Of a DNA stretch of 64,000 bases, positions 9,786 to 19,100 are shown piece by piece; within the stretch, counting starts at the first letter, position 1; every line of letters begins with the position of its first letter. A program made the position numbers and the translations under genes. The notes beneath the pieces are model-generated. The model saw only the letters and a program-made list of their open reading frames with translations. It had not been told where the DNA came from and ran no database searches. This DNA is from Acidobacteriaceae bacterium. GTDB taxonomy: Bacteria > Acidobacteriota > Terriglobia > Bryobacterales > Bryobacteraceae. The DNA is taken from positions 248,001 through 312,000 of the forward strand of contig JAFAYI010000026.1 of NCBI GenBank assembly GCA_019240475.1, read 5' to 3'.

Positions 9786-10565
9786 CTATTCCGCGCATTC
9801 GACGCGCTCGATGGCTATGGCCTTGCCGGTCGTTTCATCGGCACGAATAATGGCCCCATGAAGCTCGACGCCTCGCCGGGCGGCCTCCATGCGGGCGGTC
9901 AGACCGGTGAGAAAGCGGCGCAGGATCGTGTCCTTGTCGATGCCGATCACCGATTCGTAAGGCCCTGTCATGCCGGCATCCGTTTGGTAAGCTGTGCCTC
10001 CCGGCAGAAGACGAGAGTCGGCGGTCGGGATGTGCGTATGCGTGCCGATCATGGCGGTGGCGCGGCCATCCAGATGCCAGCCCATGGCCATTTTTTCGCT
10101 GGTGAGCTCGGCGTGAAAATCGACGATGCGGATTTTGATGGAGGAATCCAGCGCGACGAGCAGCTCGTCGGCCTTGCGAAAGGGGCAGTCGGTGTTGGCC
10201 ATATGCGCGCGGCCCTGCAGATTCAGCACGGCATAGGCGACGCCGTTTCGCGCTTTGCCGGTGTAGACGCCGGCGCCCGGCAGACCCGGGGGATAATTGG
10301 CCGGCCGCAGAAGGCGCGGCTGGGTACCGAGATAATCGTGGATTTCCCGTTTGTCGAAGCTGTGGTTTCCGCCGGTCAAAACATCCAGACCGAGACCGAA
10401 TAGCTCCTCAGCAATCAAGGGTGTGATGCCGAAGCCGCCAGCGGCGTTCTCGCCGTTCGCGATGGCGAGATCGATCTTATGATCGCTGATCAGCCGGTTC
10501 AAATTATCGGCGACGATGCGGCGGCCGCCCGAGGCGAAGATATCGCCGATAAAGAGGATGTTCAT
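9786..10565 (-). CDS. ymdB: YmdB-type metallophosphoesterase (TIGR00282)
   Basis: 259-residue cytoplasmic phosphodiesterase. The TIGR00282/YmdB family hydrolyses 2',3'-cyclic nucleotides and affects biofilm and RNA turnover in Bacillus. Metal-binding motifs are GDIFASGGRR at the N-terminus, NGENAAGG, GGNHSFDKREI, DFHAELTSEK and GTHTHIPTAD, in family order. The start is ATG 10565 (MNILFIGDIF), which matches the family length of about 260; the frame runs open 23 codons further but without homology. It ends convergent to the ArsR-like gene without a hairpin between them. Confidence 0.9.
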   Translation of the reverse strand: MNILFIGDIFASGGRRIVADNLNRLISDHKIDLAIANGENAAGGFGITPLIAEELFGLGLDVLTGGNHSFDKREIHDYLGTQPRLLRPANYPPGLPGAGVYTGKARNGVAYAVLNLQGRAHMANTDCPFRKADELLVALDSSIKIRIVDFHAELTSEKMAMGWHLDGRATAMIGTHTHIPTADSRLLPGGTAYQTDAGMTGPYESVIGIDKDTILRRFLTGLTARMEAARRGVELHGAIIRADETTGKAIAIERVECAE

Positions 10566-10865
10566 CAAGCAGGGGTGGACGAGGGAAACGTTCCCGGCGA
10601 GAGCTTCCGGCTTGCCCTCCGTCATTGACCCCAAAGAGAGCAGGGGGGAATCCTCCGAGCGCTTTTAGGCTTCTCCATGCCGTCGTAAAACGGCGGAGCC
10701 TGCACACCAGCACTTCATTCGAGTCGGACTCCATGACATTGACTATCGGATCAATTTTTTGGAGGCCAAGAGACGCTCTCGCGGAGAACGCTTGCGGACC
10801 TAGGATAGCAGACGAACGGCCGGTTGGGAAGCATTTCCGGTGGGAGGCATTTCACTATTGCGGCT
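10566..10865. other. 300-bp intergenic stretch
   Basis: Lies upstream of the ymdB-type gene and downstream of the exported unknown gene. I see no plausible coding frame. An imperfect hairpin at about 10667-10701 (aggct...agcct around gccgt/acggc) has no U-tract on either strand, so I do not call it a terminator. The stretch presumably holds the promoter of the minus-strand ymdB gene. Confidence 0.5.
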
Positions 10866-11546
10866 CTAGCGGCTGCAACCCCGGAAAGACATGCTCATGT
10901 GATCGACCGCGGGATCGATGGCTTGCATGGGCGGGTCGGAGGACCAGAATTCGCTGTTGTCTTCGATTTCGGCAATGAGGCTGCTGCGTTCATCGGATGG
11001 CGGGGCGGGCGGCGGGTCGAGCCGGAGCGTTACGCGCCCACAGGCGGCGGACAAACGCTCCAGGCGGCCGCCTTCCCAAGATGTGATCGACCCGCCATAG
11101 CCCCAATCGAAGCCGTTGAGCTTGAACTTGCGGCCGTTCAAGCGCTCCAAGGTCTTGAGGCCGGTTCCGAAGCTGATAGAGTCTTCGGTGTGCCAGCGGC
11201 ACTTCTCGGCGAGCTCCGATCCCTGGCAGAACACAAGACTGCGGACGCGGGCGTCCGGCGTGTCGTCGAACCAGAGAACGCCGAGCGAGGCGTCGGGTTG
11301 ATCTCCAAAGACAATAGTTCCGGGTTCGCGGCCGCCGTCACTGATGACGATCTCATCGTCCTGGACGTTCCTCGCGCCGAAGAGGCGTACCAGGTCTCCG
11401 CGGGTGGTCTTGGGAGTGATGGGGCCAGCCCGTTTGCCGGGAACGATCAGCCAATCGTTAGGGACCGGAACTGCGTCCGCTGCCGAGACGCTGATCCCAC
11501 ACCCTGCGAAAATCAGTAAAACGAAGAGACGCCGAACCGTTTGCAA
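10866..11546 (-). CDS. Exported protein of unknown function
   Basis: 226 residues with a clear signal peptide (MQTVRRLFVLLIFAGCGISV) and an alanine-rich cleavage region. The mature part begins with VPNDWLIVPGKRAGPITP and a segment resembling secreted Acidobacteria/Bacteroidetes proteins that begin with 'G..GxItxxtt..dL...fG'. Three or four cysteines (VFCQGSEL, EKCRW, AACGRV, FRGC) could form disulfides in the periplasm. I do not recognise a named family with certainty. It is a monocistronic-looking gene between the small unknown gene at 11625 and the ymdB-type gene. Confidence 0.75.
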   Translation of the reverse strand: MQTVRRLFVLLIFAGCGISVSAADAVPVPNDWLIVPGKRAGPITPKTTRGDLVRLFGARNVQDDEIVISDGGREPGTIVFGDQPDASLGVLWFDDTPDARVRSLVFCQGSELAEKCRWHTEDSISFGTGLKTLERLNGRKFKLNGFDWGYGGSITSWEGGRLERLSAACGRVTLRLDPPPAPPSDERSSLIAEIEDNSEFWSSDPPMQAIDPAVDHMSMSFRGCSR

Positions 11547-11624
11547 ACGCGTAACAGCCTTGAAGTCATGATGAAAGGCGGTGGGTGAGATGTCAAGGAG
11601 TGGAACGAACCATACGCCGGCCTT

Positions 11625-11996
11625 TCAAGCCTTCGCTTGAGCTAGAAGACTCGAGAGGACCCTTCTTGTATCCGGCGAGGATAGCCTCTCGCCTACCCAC
11701 TCGACAAACTCGCCCTCAGTGCTTAACTCTTGCCGAGGCCGTTCGACGCGAACGGGATACAGATTGGCTACGGTGTTACTGACCCTGAATAGCTCGTATA
11801 CGTACCCCCCCAGCGTTGGAACCACGAGCTTAAATATGTGGAAGATGCGGTCGCCCATAGGGACGAGATCGACCCGCGCCTCGATCAGATTCTTTGTTTT
11901 TTGACCAAGCAGCGCGGCCTGTTCCCGCAGGATAGCTGCGGGTGTCCGAATCTCTTCGAGATCGAGATTGCCCCAAAGATCAGGTTGTGTAGCCAT
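11625..11996 (-). CDS. Small unknown protein downstream of EEP-fold hydrolase
   Basis: 123-residue cytoplasmic protein, not recognised. It has a predicted helical N-terminal half (LEEIRTPAAILREQAALLGQ) followed by a beta-rich middle (FHIFKLVVPTLGGYVYELFRV) and a charged helical tail. It starts three bases after the stop of the EEP-family gene at 11999, so the two are almost certainly co-translated. Base use here (11.6-12.8 kb) looks less GC-rich than in neighbouring housekeeping genes, judged by eye only. The coupling suggests a partner, regulator or immunity-like protein for the hydrolase; that is inference. Confidence 0.7.
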   Translation of the reverse strand: MATQPDLWGNLDLEEIRTPAAILREQAALLGQKTKNLIEARVDLVPMGDRIFHIFKLVVPTLGGYVYELFRVSNTVANLYPVRVERPRQELSTEGEFVEWVGERLSSPDTRRVLSSLLAQAKA

Positions 11997-11998
11997 GC

Positions 11999-12817
11999 TC
12001 AGAAATCCAGGTCGAATACGAGGGGGAGATGGTCAGAAGAGTCGCGACGATCAGGACGACCGTCATGCCGCACCAGGGATCGCGTTCCAACCGACTTCAC
12101 GATCTTGAGACGAGCCATATCGAATCGCTCGGCCAGCTCAGGTCGCATCAACACTTGATCGAACACGTTCCAAAAATAGTTTACATGCTCGGAACTGTCG
12201 TAGAAGTATGACCCCGCCGTGTCGCTCCTGGCGTCGCCCAAATGACTCCACATCGGATTATAAAGGAAGCGATACTCCCGTCCCTGAATCTTACGCGAAG
12301 AGCGGGCAGCGATCTTACGGGACATGACCGCATTCAGGCCACCTGCCGCTATCAATCCGAATTCGAAGGGATTCATGTTGAAGTCACCCAGCACAACCGT
12401 TCGACGATGTCCCGCCCGATCCTCTTCTAACGAAATCTGACGGGCGAGTTCACCACATTCGAAACTCTGACTCGCCGATGACCAACGCAGTTTACTCGGC
12501 AAATGAACGGCTGCGATCAGGAGTTCGGAGCGTGCTGGAAGAGTTAACCGCCGAATCGAAACCCGATCACTTTCGAAAACGGGGCGTAAAAAGTCGCGCG
12601 AGAACCGAGTGTAAATTGTCACGTACGAGCTGAGCCCAATCGGGAAGTGAAACCCGCCTGTTTCCTTGGCATTGAGATCTTGTAGGAGCGTTGCGGGATC
12701 GTCACCGGCCTCCGCGAGTACAACGATATCGGCACGGTGCTCATCGGCAAGTTCGGCGACTACGGGCGATAAAGGCTTGCGATTGACGTTCCAGAATAGG
12801 AACGTTGTGCTAGGCAC
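11999..12817 (-). CDS. Endonuclease/exonuclease/phosphatase (EEP) family hydrolase
   Basis: 272 residues with the EEP (exonuclease III / DNase I / sphingomyelinase) signature: Asn10 in FWNVN, Glu36 in VVLAEAG, Asp145-Asn147 in VVLGDFN, and the terminal Asp262-His263 in SSDHLPLVFD. These are the metal- and phosphate-coordinating residues of the fold. The substrate could be nucleic acid, inositol phosphate or lipid and cannot be decided here. There is no signal peptide. The start is GTG 12817, four bases after the stop of the M16 peptidase gene; a longer frame would overlap that gene. It forms a tight unit with the 123-residue protein downstream. Confidence 0.85.
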   Translation of the reverse strand: MPSTTFLFWNVNRKPLSPVVAELADEHRADIVVLAEAGDDPATLLQDLNAKETGGFHFPIGLSSYVTIYTRFSRDFLRPVFESDRVSIRRLTLPARSELLIAAVHLPSKLRWSSASQSFECGELARQISLEEDRAGHRRTVVLGDFNMNPFEFGLIAAGGLNAVMSRKIAARSSRKIQGREYRFLYNPMWSHLGDARSDTAGSYFYDSSEHVNYFWNVFDQVLMRPELAERFDMARLKIVKSVGTRSLVRHDGRPDRRDSSDHLPLVFDLDF

Positions 12818-12821
12818 AACT

Positions 12822-14108
12822 TCAACAGACCAAATCTTCGCGCTGCAGCTTAACGTCGCCGACCCGGCCGAGCATGGCGAGCGCGACGTTGTCCTCCCGG
12901 AAGAACTCTTCGGCGATGGCTTGCACCTCGTCGCGCGTGACGGATTCGATGCTCTCAAGCATTTCGTCCAGCGACATGAAGCGGTCGAAGTAGAGCTCCT
13001 GGCGGGCCAGGTTCGACATGCGGCTGGAGGTGGATTCGAGGCTCAACATTAGCGAACCCTTGAGATGATCCTTAGCCCGGCGCAACTCTTCGACCCCGAT
13101 CAGGTCGTCCTTGAGCTGGCGGAATTCTTGGATCACCGAATCGACCACCTGCTTGGCCGTCTCAACCGCGGTGCCGGCGTAGACCGTCATGCAGCCGGTG
13201 TCGCTGAACAGGTTCAGCTCGGAATAGACTGCATACGCGAGGCCGTTCTTCTCGCGGATGTTCTGGAACAGGCGCGAACTCATGCCGCCGCCCAAAACGG
13301 TATTGAGGACATAGAGCGGATAGCGCAAGTGATGGGCGAGCGGAAAGGCGGGCACGCCGAGCGCGATATGCACCTGCTCGAGCGATTCCTTTTTCTTGAG
13401 AATGATGGGGGCGTGCGCCTTGGGGATGGAATCGACAGGCAGCAGCGCGCGCGCCGTAAGGCCCGAGAACTTGTCGCAGACGAGACGCACGAAGGTATCG
13501 TGATCCAGGTTGCCGGCCGCGGTAATCAGGATGTTCGAGGGCGCATAAACCCGGTTGTAGAAATCGAGCAGCATGTTCTGCCCGAACTTCTTGACCGTCT
13601 CGCGGGTGCCGAGAATCGGCTTGCCGAGCCCGTGCCCCTTCCAGAAGTTGCCGATGAAGGTCTCGTGCAACACGAACTCCGGTTGATCGGCCTCCATCTT
13701 GATCTCTTCGAGGATGACGCCCTTTTCCTTTTCAATGTCGGCTTCGCGAAACAGCGGATTCAGGGCAAGGTCGGAGAGAATGTCAAGGGCAAGCGGGACG
13801 TGCTCGTCGAGCACCTTGGTGTTGAAGCTGACCAGTTCCTTGCTGGTGAAGGCGTCCAGGCCGCCGCCGACCGAATCCACCTCGCGGGCGATATCTTCAG
13901 CCGAGCGGTGCTGAGTGCCTTTGAAGACCATGTGCTCGATGAAATGGGAGATGCCGTTTTCGGGACCGTGTTCCATGCGGGAACCCGAGCCGATCCACAC
14001 GCCGAGAGAAACGGAGCGAACGTATGGCATCGCTTCCGTGACCACGCGGATGCCGTTCGGCAGCACCGCGCGATCAATTTCGCGGACGTGGGGGGTAGCA
14101 AGAACCAT
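12822..14108 (-). CDS. M16 family zinc metallopeptidase (processing peptidase type)
   Basis: 428-residue cytoplasmic M16B peptidase resembling mitochondrial processing peptidase subunits. The inverted zinc motif HxxEH is at residues 55-59 (HFIEH), with the distal ligand in VILEEIKME (Glu134/135). The C-terminal half is the second M16 domain with the LGGGMSSRLFQNIREKxGLAY motif. ATG 14108 is chosen, with AAAGG upstream; the frame extends 12 codons further without support. It is divergent from rlmN with only 46 bp between start codons and is followed four bases later by the EEP gene. Confidence 0.93.
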   Translation of the reverse strand: MVLATPHVREIDRAVLPNGIRVVTEAMPYVRSVSLGVWIGSGSRMEHGPENGISHFIEHMVFKGTQHRSAEDIAREVDSVGGGLDAFTSKELVSFNTKVLDEHVPLALDILSDLALNPLFREADIEKEKGVILEEIKMEADQPEFVLHETFIGNFWKGHGLGKPILGTRETVKKFGQNMLLDFYNRVYAPSNILITAAGNLDHDTFVRLVCDKFSGLTARALLPVDSIPKAHAPIILKKKESLEQVHIALGVPAFPLAHHLRYPLYVLNTVLGGGMSSRLFQNIREKNGLAYAVYSELNLFSDTGCMTVYAGTAVETAKQVVDSVIQEFRQLKDDLIGVEELRRAKDHLKGSLMLSLESTSSRMSNLARQELYFDRFMSLDEMLESIESVTRDEVQAIAEEFFREDNVALAMLGRVGDVKLQREDLVC

Positions 14109-14154
14109 TTCAGAGCGCCTTTCCGAGTGTACACGACGGTACACTTAAACCTAG

Positions 14155-15216
14155 ATGTTGCAGTCAGTTGAAGGCCGAACGCTGGTGGGCATGGAGGTCG
14201 CCGAACTGGAGACGCTTCTCGGCAAGGCACACCCGCGCTATCGCGCCCGACAAATATATGACGCGCTTTACCGCCAACAAGTGGCGGAATTGTCGGAAAT
14301 TTCGGCCCTGCCAAAAGACCTTCGGAATCAGCTGCTTATAAGCACTCCGCTGGGGCTGCCAACGGTTGAGCGGCGATACGATTCAAAAGACGGAACGCGG
14401 CGGTACTTGCTGCGGTTAGGCGATAACCGCACAGTTGAAGCGGTCCTGATGCCGGAAGAGACTCGGGATACGATCTGCATTTCGAGCCAGGTGGGTTGCC
14501 CTGTCGATTGCAAGTTTTGCCTCACAGCGCTGATGGGGCTGGAGCGAAACCTAACGGCGGGCGAAATGGTGGGGCAGGTGCTGCATGTGGCGCGCGAAAA
14601 CGCGCTGCGGCCAACCGACTCGCGGCTGAATGTCGTAATGATGGGTATGGGCGAGCCGTTGCTCAACCTGGAGAACGTCTTGAAGGCGACCCGCCTGTTG
14701 ACCGACAGCACAGGCATCGGGCTCTCGCCAAAGCGGATCACGGTGTCTACATCGGGCATCGTTCCGAAGATCGAGGAACTCGGTCGAATGGAGATCCGGC
14801 CCAAGCTTGCCATTTCTCTGAATGCCTCAACCGAAGAGCAGCGCCGCGAGTTGATGCCGATCACGCGGAAGTATCACTTGAAGGATCTGCTGGAAGCATG
14901 CCGCTCGTATCCGTTAAGGCCGTGGGAAAAGCTGAGCTTTGAATACGTGCTGTTAAAGGATGTGAACGACACGGACGCGGACGCGCGGCGAGTGGTGAAA
15001 CTTGTGGCTCACATGAATTGCAAGGTCAACCTGATCGCCTTGAACCCGGGTCCGGGCATTCCGTTCGAATCCCCCGACGCGGAGCGCGTCGAGAGCTTTC
15101 AGCGGATTGTGCGGAATGCGATGCCGTGTTTTGTCCGGAAGCCGCGCGGACGGGACATCTTCGCGGCCTGCGGGCAATTGAAAAGAGTGGCTTCGGATCT
15201 AATCGAGATCGGGTGA
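14155..15216 (+). CDS. rlmN: Dual-specificity RNA methyltransferase RlmN
   Basis: 353-residue radical-SAM enzyme that methylates C2 of A2503 in 23S rRNA and A37 in some tRNAs. The cluster motif Cys115-x3-Cys119-x2-Cys122 (CPVDCKFC) binds the 4Fe-4S. The GMGEPLLNL motif and the C-terminal [20 protein letters not shown] with the catalytic cysteines are all present. Length and domain order are normal. The start at ATG 14155 lies 46 bp from the divergent M16 gene. The 3' end overlaps the convergent GT87-like gene by 18 bp. Confidence 0.97.
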   Translation: MLQSVEGRTLVGMEVAELETLLGKAHPRYRARQIYDALYRQQVAELSEISALPKDLRNQLLISTPLGLPTVERRYDSKDGTRRYLLRLGDNRTVEAVLMPEETRDTICISSQVGCPVDCKFCLTALMGLERNLTAGEMVGQVLHVARENALRPTDSRLNVVMMGMGEPLLNLENVLKATRLLTDSTGIGLSPKRITVSTSGIVPKIEELGRMEIRPKLAISLNASTEEQRRELMPITRKYHLKDLLEACRSYPLRPWEKLSFEYVLLKDVNDTDADARRVVKLVAHMNCKVNLIALNPGPGIPFESPDAERVESFQRIVRNAMPCFVRKPRGRDIFAACGQLKRVASDLIEIG

Positions 15217-16434
15217 TGCCGAGACTGCGTCAGGCGCGCGCGCCGGCATGCTTCGAATCCACAAGAAGAATGCCGCGAGCAGCAGTATGTTGGACCAGAA
15301 GTCGAGCCCGATCGAGAGCAGGATTCTCTGCCAAGGCTTGTACTGCATAATGGCCTGAAAGAAAGAGATGGCGCAGGCGGCCAGGAACAGGGCGTTTGCG
15401 CGAGAGGCCGCGGAGGTTCTCGGCAAGCGCGTCGCGACTGTATACAGGCTGGCGGCGATCAACGCGGCGGGGCCGAGAGAAATGAGTCCGCTCTTCACCG
15501 CATAGGGCTCGAGCAGCGAGTACATAACGAACGCCGCGCCATCCCAGGCCCACTGCTTGCCGGGTCCCGAGCGCAGCAGCATCAGGACGATAGCCGAATA
15601 GACGAGGACGCTGGCGATCCCCCAAAGGACGATCACCGTGTGTGGCGGAAGCGATAGGAAGTTGATGTGCGGGAACGTTTTGAGCGGCGGGTCAACAGGA
15701 GACAGATAGCGGAGCAGGACGCCACGCAGGGATTGGCTTGGGAAGTAATAGAACTCCGAGTAAGTGGTTCCCATGCGGCGCACAGCCTCATACCAGTCGC
15801 GCAGCAAACCGAGATAGCGCGCCGGCCCGAATACGAGGAAAGGCGCGATCCAGAGCGCCAGCAAGGCGGCGGCGAAAGAAACCGCGGCACGGATTCTAGG
15901 CCCGCGAATGAACCAGGGCAGCAGCATGATCGGCCAGAGCTTAAAAGTGACCGCAAGGGCTAGAAGGATTCCGGCCCATATCGGATAAGCTTCCGACAAG
16001 ACGAATGCGGCGAGCAGCCAGGAGATGACGAACGGCTGTACGTTGCCGTAGCGAATGGCGAGCACTACATAGGCGAGCATCAGGGCGCAGCACGCCACGA
16101 TCGAAACGGGGCTGAACTGAAGACGTCGCATGCGGATCGCGAGCGAGACGCTTACGATGGCAGTTACCCAGGCGGCCAGCATCCACCAGAAACCGGCAAC
16201 GCGAAAAGAAGCCCACTTCAAGGGATAGATAAGAAGGTAAGTAACCGGCGCATAGCGATATTCCATCGGGAATCCGATGCCGCTGTCCGGCCCGTAGGCG
16301 GGACGAGTGCCTCCGAAATAGCCAGTGGCGGCGTACCAATAAACGCTCAGATCTACGCTTTTCGCGAGGAACAGCGATGAAGCGAGAGCTGCCAGCGCCA
16401 GCGCGCCGTAGATACAAAGCCTGCGCTTAGGCAA
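15199..16434 (-). CDS. GT87-like (DUF2029) integral membrane glycosyltransferase
   Basis: About 411 residues with roughly ten hydrophobic segments. The DUF2029/GT87 features are visible: an early acidic [16 protein letters not shown] loop, [11 protein letters not shown], a [11 protein letters not shown] segment and a loop with WYEAVRRMG. Family members transfer mannose or other sugars from polyprenyl phosphate carriers at the membrane; the acceptor is unknown. The start is TTG 16434, overlapping the end of the TetR gene by 8 bp; the longer frame to 16614 would lie inside that gene. Likely co-transcribed with the TetR regulator. Confidence 0.75.
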   Translation of the reverse strand: MPKRRLCIYGALALAALASSLFLAKSVDLSVYWYAATGYFGGTRPAYGPDSGIGFPMEYRYAPVTYLLIYPLKWASFRVAGFWWMLAAWVTAIVSVSLAIRMRRLQFSPVSIVACCALMLAYVVLAIRYGNVQPFVISWLLAAFVLSEAYPIWAGILLALAVTFKLWPIMLLPWFIRGPRIRAAVSFAAALLALWIAPFLVFGPARYLGLLRDWYEAVRRMGTTYSEFYYFPSQSLRGVLLRYLSPVDPPLKTFPHINFLSLPPHTVIVLWGIASVLVYSAIVLMLLRSGPGKQWAWDGAAFVMYSLLEPYAVKSGLISLGPAALIAASLYTVATRLPRTSAASRANALFLAACAISFFQAIMQYKPWQRILLSIGLDFWSNILLLAAFFLWIRSMPARAPDAVSASPDLD

Positions 16435-17050
16435 CCCGGGCGATCGAGGGCTCGAACAAGCTGCTGGTGAAGAGGTGGAACATGGCTCGGATTTCATCGG
16501 GGCTTGGGTCGGGCTTGCCGGTCTTGCGCTCGGCCATCGCCTGATCGCGCAACATGCTTTCCAGCATACCGATGAGCGCCCCGCTGAGGACCTGGGGACG
16601 GATGTTGCGCCCAAGCTGCGTGTCCTTCATCAGGACCTGAAGGATGCGCGTGACTTCGTCGTAGAGCTTGTAATATCCAGCCGTGAGAAGCACTTCGGAA
16701 TTCTTGCCTCGTATGCGGCGGCCCTCAAACAGCATCAGGTCGCGCAGCTCGCGATCCTGCGAGAGCATCTTGACAAGCAGCTCAAAGATCATCCGGAGGC
16801 TCTCGACCGGCGAATTCGAAACGGAAGCGGCCGTGTAGACGAAATTCAGCTTCAGCCAGCCATCCTCGAAGATTTTTTGCAGCAGGCCTTCCTTGCTGCC
16901 GAAATATTTCACCAACTGCGACTCGCTGGTGCCCGCCTCGCGGGCAATGCCGGAAGTGGTTGCGTTCTCAAACCCTTGGCTCGCGAATAGTCTCTTTCCG
17001 GCTTGCAGCAGACGCTGCTCGACGGAGGAGGAAACGGGTACGTTGCTCAT
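16427..17050 (-). CDS. TetR-family transcriptional regulator
   Basis: 207 residues. The N-terminal TetR helix-turn-helix is at residues about 10-58 (LLQAGKRLFASQGFENATTS; IAREAGTSESQLVKYFGSKE). The C-terminal ligand-binding helical domain (about 60-200) has no recognisable ligand signature. It overlaps the GT87-like gene at its 3' end and is divergent from the S53 protease gene across 150 bp that contain repeated TACCAC/AGTAGCA blocks, a plausible operator region for this regulator. Confidence 0.9.
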   Translation of the reverse strand: MSNVPVSSSVEQRLLQAGKRLFASQGFENATTSGIAREAGTSESQLVKYFGSKEGLLQKIFEDGWLKLNFVYTAASVSNSPVESLRMIFELLVKMLSQDRELRDLMLFEGRRIRGKNSEVLLTAGYYKLYDEVTRILQVLMKDTQLGRNIRPQVLSGALIGMLESMLRDQAMAERKTGKPDPSPDEIRAMFHLFTSSLFEPSIARVA

Positions 17051-17054
17051 AACG

Positions 17055-17180
17055 GTATCGGTCCTACCACTATTAGTAGCAAAAAATCTATGTATAGGTA
17101 TAGCGCTACTTGCATCTATACTGTCGATTGTAGTAGCAATACGACTAAACAGACCGTATCGGCTACCACAGACAGTAGCA
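17055..17180. repeat. Direct-repeat blocks in the TetR / S53 intergenic region (candidate operators)
   Basis: Copy A (GTATCGG 17055-17061, TACCAC 17065-17070, AGTAGCA 17075-17081) and copy B (GTATCGG 17156-17162, TACCAC 17164-17169, AGTAGCA 17174-17180) share three blocks in the same order and spacing within two bases. A lone AGTAGCA lies at 17132-17138. An 8-bp palindrome TAGCGCTA lies at 17101-17108. Copy A is just before the tetR start and copy B just before the protease ribosome binding site. Confidence 0.6.
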
Positions 17181-17200
17181 TAGGAGGATCAGGAGAACCC

Positions 17201-18997
17201 ATGAGAACTGTAGTTCAGCTTGCAATAACAATTGCCGCTACGATGGCTTCGATGGCGAGCGCCCAAACCTGGGTCTCGACAGCGACCAAAGGCATAGGAC
17301 CTTCTTTGAAGGGCGCCCACGAATTGGGCGCGCTCAGCTCGTCCACGCCGATGCACTTGGTGGTAGGCCTGAAGGTGCAGAATGCCGCCTCGATTCAGCC
17401 GACTCTGAGGCGGATGCTGACCCCAGGCGATCCGCTGTACGGAACGTCTTATACGGTTGCCCAGTTCGCAGCCCAATTCGCACCGACCGCCGCGCGGGTT
17501 CAGGCAGTCGAGGATTATCTTTCCAGCTATGGGTTTAAGAATCTCACGGTCTCCGACAATCGACTCCTGATCGAAGCCGACGCAACCGCGGGCCAAGCGA
17601 TGGCGGCATTCAACACTGCCCTGGCGAGTTTCACGTTGAACGGAAAAACAATTTTTGCGAATACGATGGACGCGCAAGTGCCGGCCGCGCTGTCGAGCAC
17701 CGTTCTCGCGGTTCTGGGATTGAACAACATTTCGGCCTTGCACCCTGACATTTTCAAATACACGGACCCATGCACCGCGCCTGCTTGCCCTACACCCGAT
17801 CCTTCGAATGAAGAGTACGGCGCGCAGCAGTATCAAATCGCCTATGACGCCGCCGAGCCGGGCGCCACGCCGACGTCCACCGCACTGAAGCAGAAAGTGG
17901 CTACCGGTTCGTTGACCAAAATCGGAATCATCACGGAAGGCGACCTGGGCGCGGTTTCGCCGAAAGCTCCTAATGGACCGGGCCTGCCGTCGGCTTCTTC
18001 AACGGGCGTGATTCACGACCTGTATCTATATGAGCAACTCTACAAGCTTCCAGGCGTGAACGTGTACATGGAGTATGCCGGGATCGCCAGCCCGGACACC
18101 AGCGGCGCCGACGAATGGGACCTGGACACGCAAACCTCGACCGGAATCGCGCAGCAGGTGAAAGACCTGTATCTTTACATCGCGACGTCGCTCACGGATT
18201 CCGATATCGGGCTTGCGGTCAACAAAGCGGTGACCGACAACAAGGTGAAGGCATTCAACATGTCTTTCGGCGAGTGCGAATTTTTCCCGTATCTGGATGG
18301 CGCGATGCTGCTCGATGACGAGTTGTTTGGAGAAGCGGCCCTGCAAGGCATGACGCCGTTTGCATCGGCCGATGATAACGGTTCGGCGTGCCCCGTGCTA
18401 CCGACGAATGGCGTTCCGTTGTCCGGGCCGCCCAGCGTTTCCTATCCTGCGTCGTCGCCGTATGTGATTTCGGTGGGTGGGACCAATTTGCTGACCAACG
18501 CGAACTTCACTTACGATTACGAGATCGCTTGGGAAGGGGGCGGCGGTGGCGTCAGCGGTTTTGAGACGGCGCCATTCTGGCAATCCTACACCGGGTCGGG
18601 CACTTTGCCGATCGTGCCGAGCGCGGAGGCGGGCCAGCGCGGCGTTCCGGATGTGGCCATGTGCGCCGGAGGAACGGGGTTGGCGATCTGCTCGGCCAAC
18701 ATTTTCGTGGGCGGAGCCACCGAACTGGTCGGCGGAACGAGCTTGTCTTCCCCGCTTTCGGTGGGTTCATGGGCGCGTATCGAAACTTCGCATGCCAACA
18801 AGCTTGGCTTCGCGGGTCCGCTAATTTATCAGTTGGCGAACGGCGGCCCGACTCCTAGCAGTCCTTATTTCAACGACGTGACGCTAGGAGCCAACGGGTA
18901 CGGCGTGGCGCTGCCGGGTTACGACTACACGACCGGGCTCGGGTCTTGGGATATCTACGTTGTAAATAAACAGATCCCTTCGACTTATCCTCACTAA
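17201..18997 (+). CDS. S53 family protease (sedolisin / pro-kumamolisin type)
   Basis: 598-residue secreted acid-type serine-carboxyl protease. Signal peptide at residues 1-22 (ending ASMASAQ), a pro-kumamolisin activation domain to about residue 190, then the catalytic domain. The triad of the family is visible: Glu305 and Asp309 in DEWDLDTQ, and Ser514 in GGTSLSSP. The C-terminal calcium-site motif (NDVTLGANGY...GYDYTTGLGSWD) is intact. ATG 17201 is chosen: AGGAGG at 17182-17187 and AGGAGA at 17191-17196 precede it, and the longer frame from 17003 would run into tetR. An 11-bp-stem hairpin follows the gene. Confidence 0.93.
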   Translation: MRTVVQLAITIAATMASMASAQTWVSTATKGIGPSLKGAHELGALSSSTPMHLVVGLKVQNAASIQPTLRRMLTPGDPLYGTSYTVAQFAAQFAPTAARVQAVEDYLSSYGFKNLTVSDNRLLIEADATAGQAMAAFNTALASFTLNGKTIFANTMDAQVPAALSSTVLAVLGLNNISALHPDIFKYTDPCTAPACPTPDPSNEEYGAQQYQIAYDAAEPGATPTSTALKQKVATGSLTKIGIITEGDLGAVSPKAPNGPGLPSASSTGVIHDLYLYEQLYKLPGVNVYMEYAGIASPDTSGADEWDLDTQTSTGIAQQVKDLYLYIATSLTDSDIGLAVNKAVTDNKVKAFNMSFGECEFFPYLDGAMLLDDELFGEAALQGMTPFASADDNGSACPVLPTNGVPLSGPPSVSYPASSPYVISVGGTNLLTNANFTYDYEIAWEGGGGGVSGFETAPFWQSYTGSGTLPIVPSAEAGQRGVPDVAMCAGGTGLAICSANIFVGGATELVGGTSLSSPLSVGSWARIETSHANKLGFAGPLIYQLANGGPTPSSPYFNDVTLGANGYGVALPGYDYTTGLGSWDIYVVNKQIPSTYPH

Positions 18998-19016
18998 TCG
19001 CACTGCCCCTCGATTC

Positions 19017-19050
19017 GGCGCGCTCGCGAACTCCTCCTTGCGAGCGCGCC
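19017..19050 (+). terminator. Hairpin after S53 protease gene
   Basis: Perfect 11-bp inverted repeat (ggcgcgctcgc at 19017-19027, gcgagcgcgcc at 19040-19050, 12-base loop) 20 bp after the stop. The downstream tail ttatccttttg is only weakly U-rich, so the termination strength is uncertain. Confidence 0.65.
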
Positions 19051-19100
19051 GTTATCCTTTTGCTGAGTCCTTTGTGACGCCGTTTCCATCGTAGAGGGAC

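Noticed and set aside
10667..10701. Possible terminator hairpin
   Set aside because: Stem is imperfect and no U-tract follows on either strand.
13065..14171. Long plus-strand open frame of 368 codons
   Set aside because: It is the antisense shadow of the M16 peptidase gene, whose HxxEH and M16 motifs are on the minus strand.
16434..16614. N-terminal extension of the GT87-like protein
   Set aside because: It lies inside the TetR gene on the same strand and is Ser/Pro/Arg-rich without homology to GT87.
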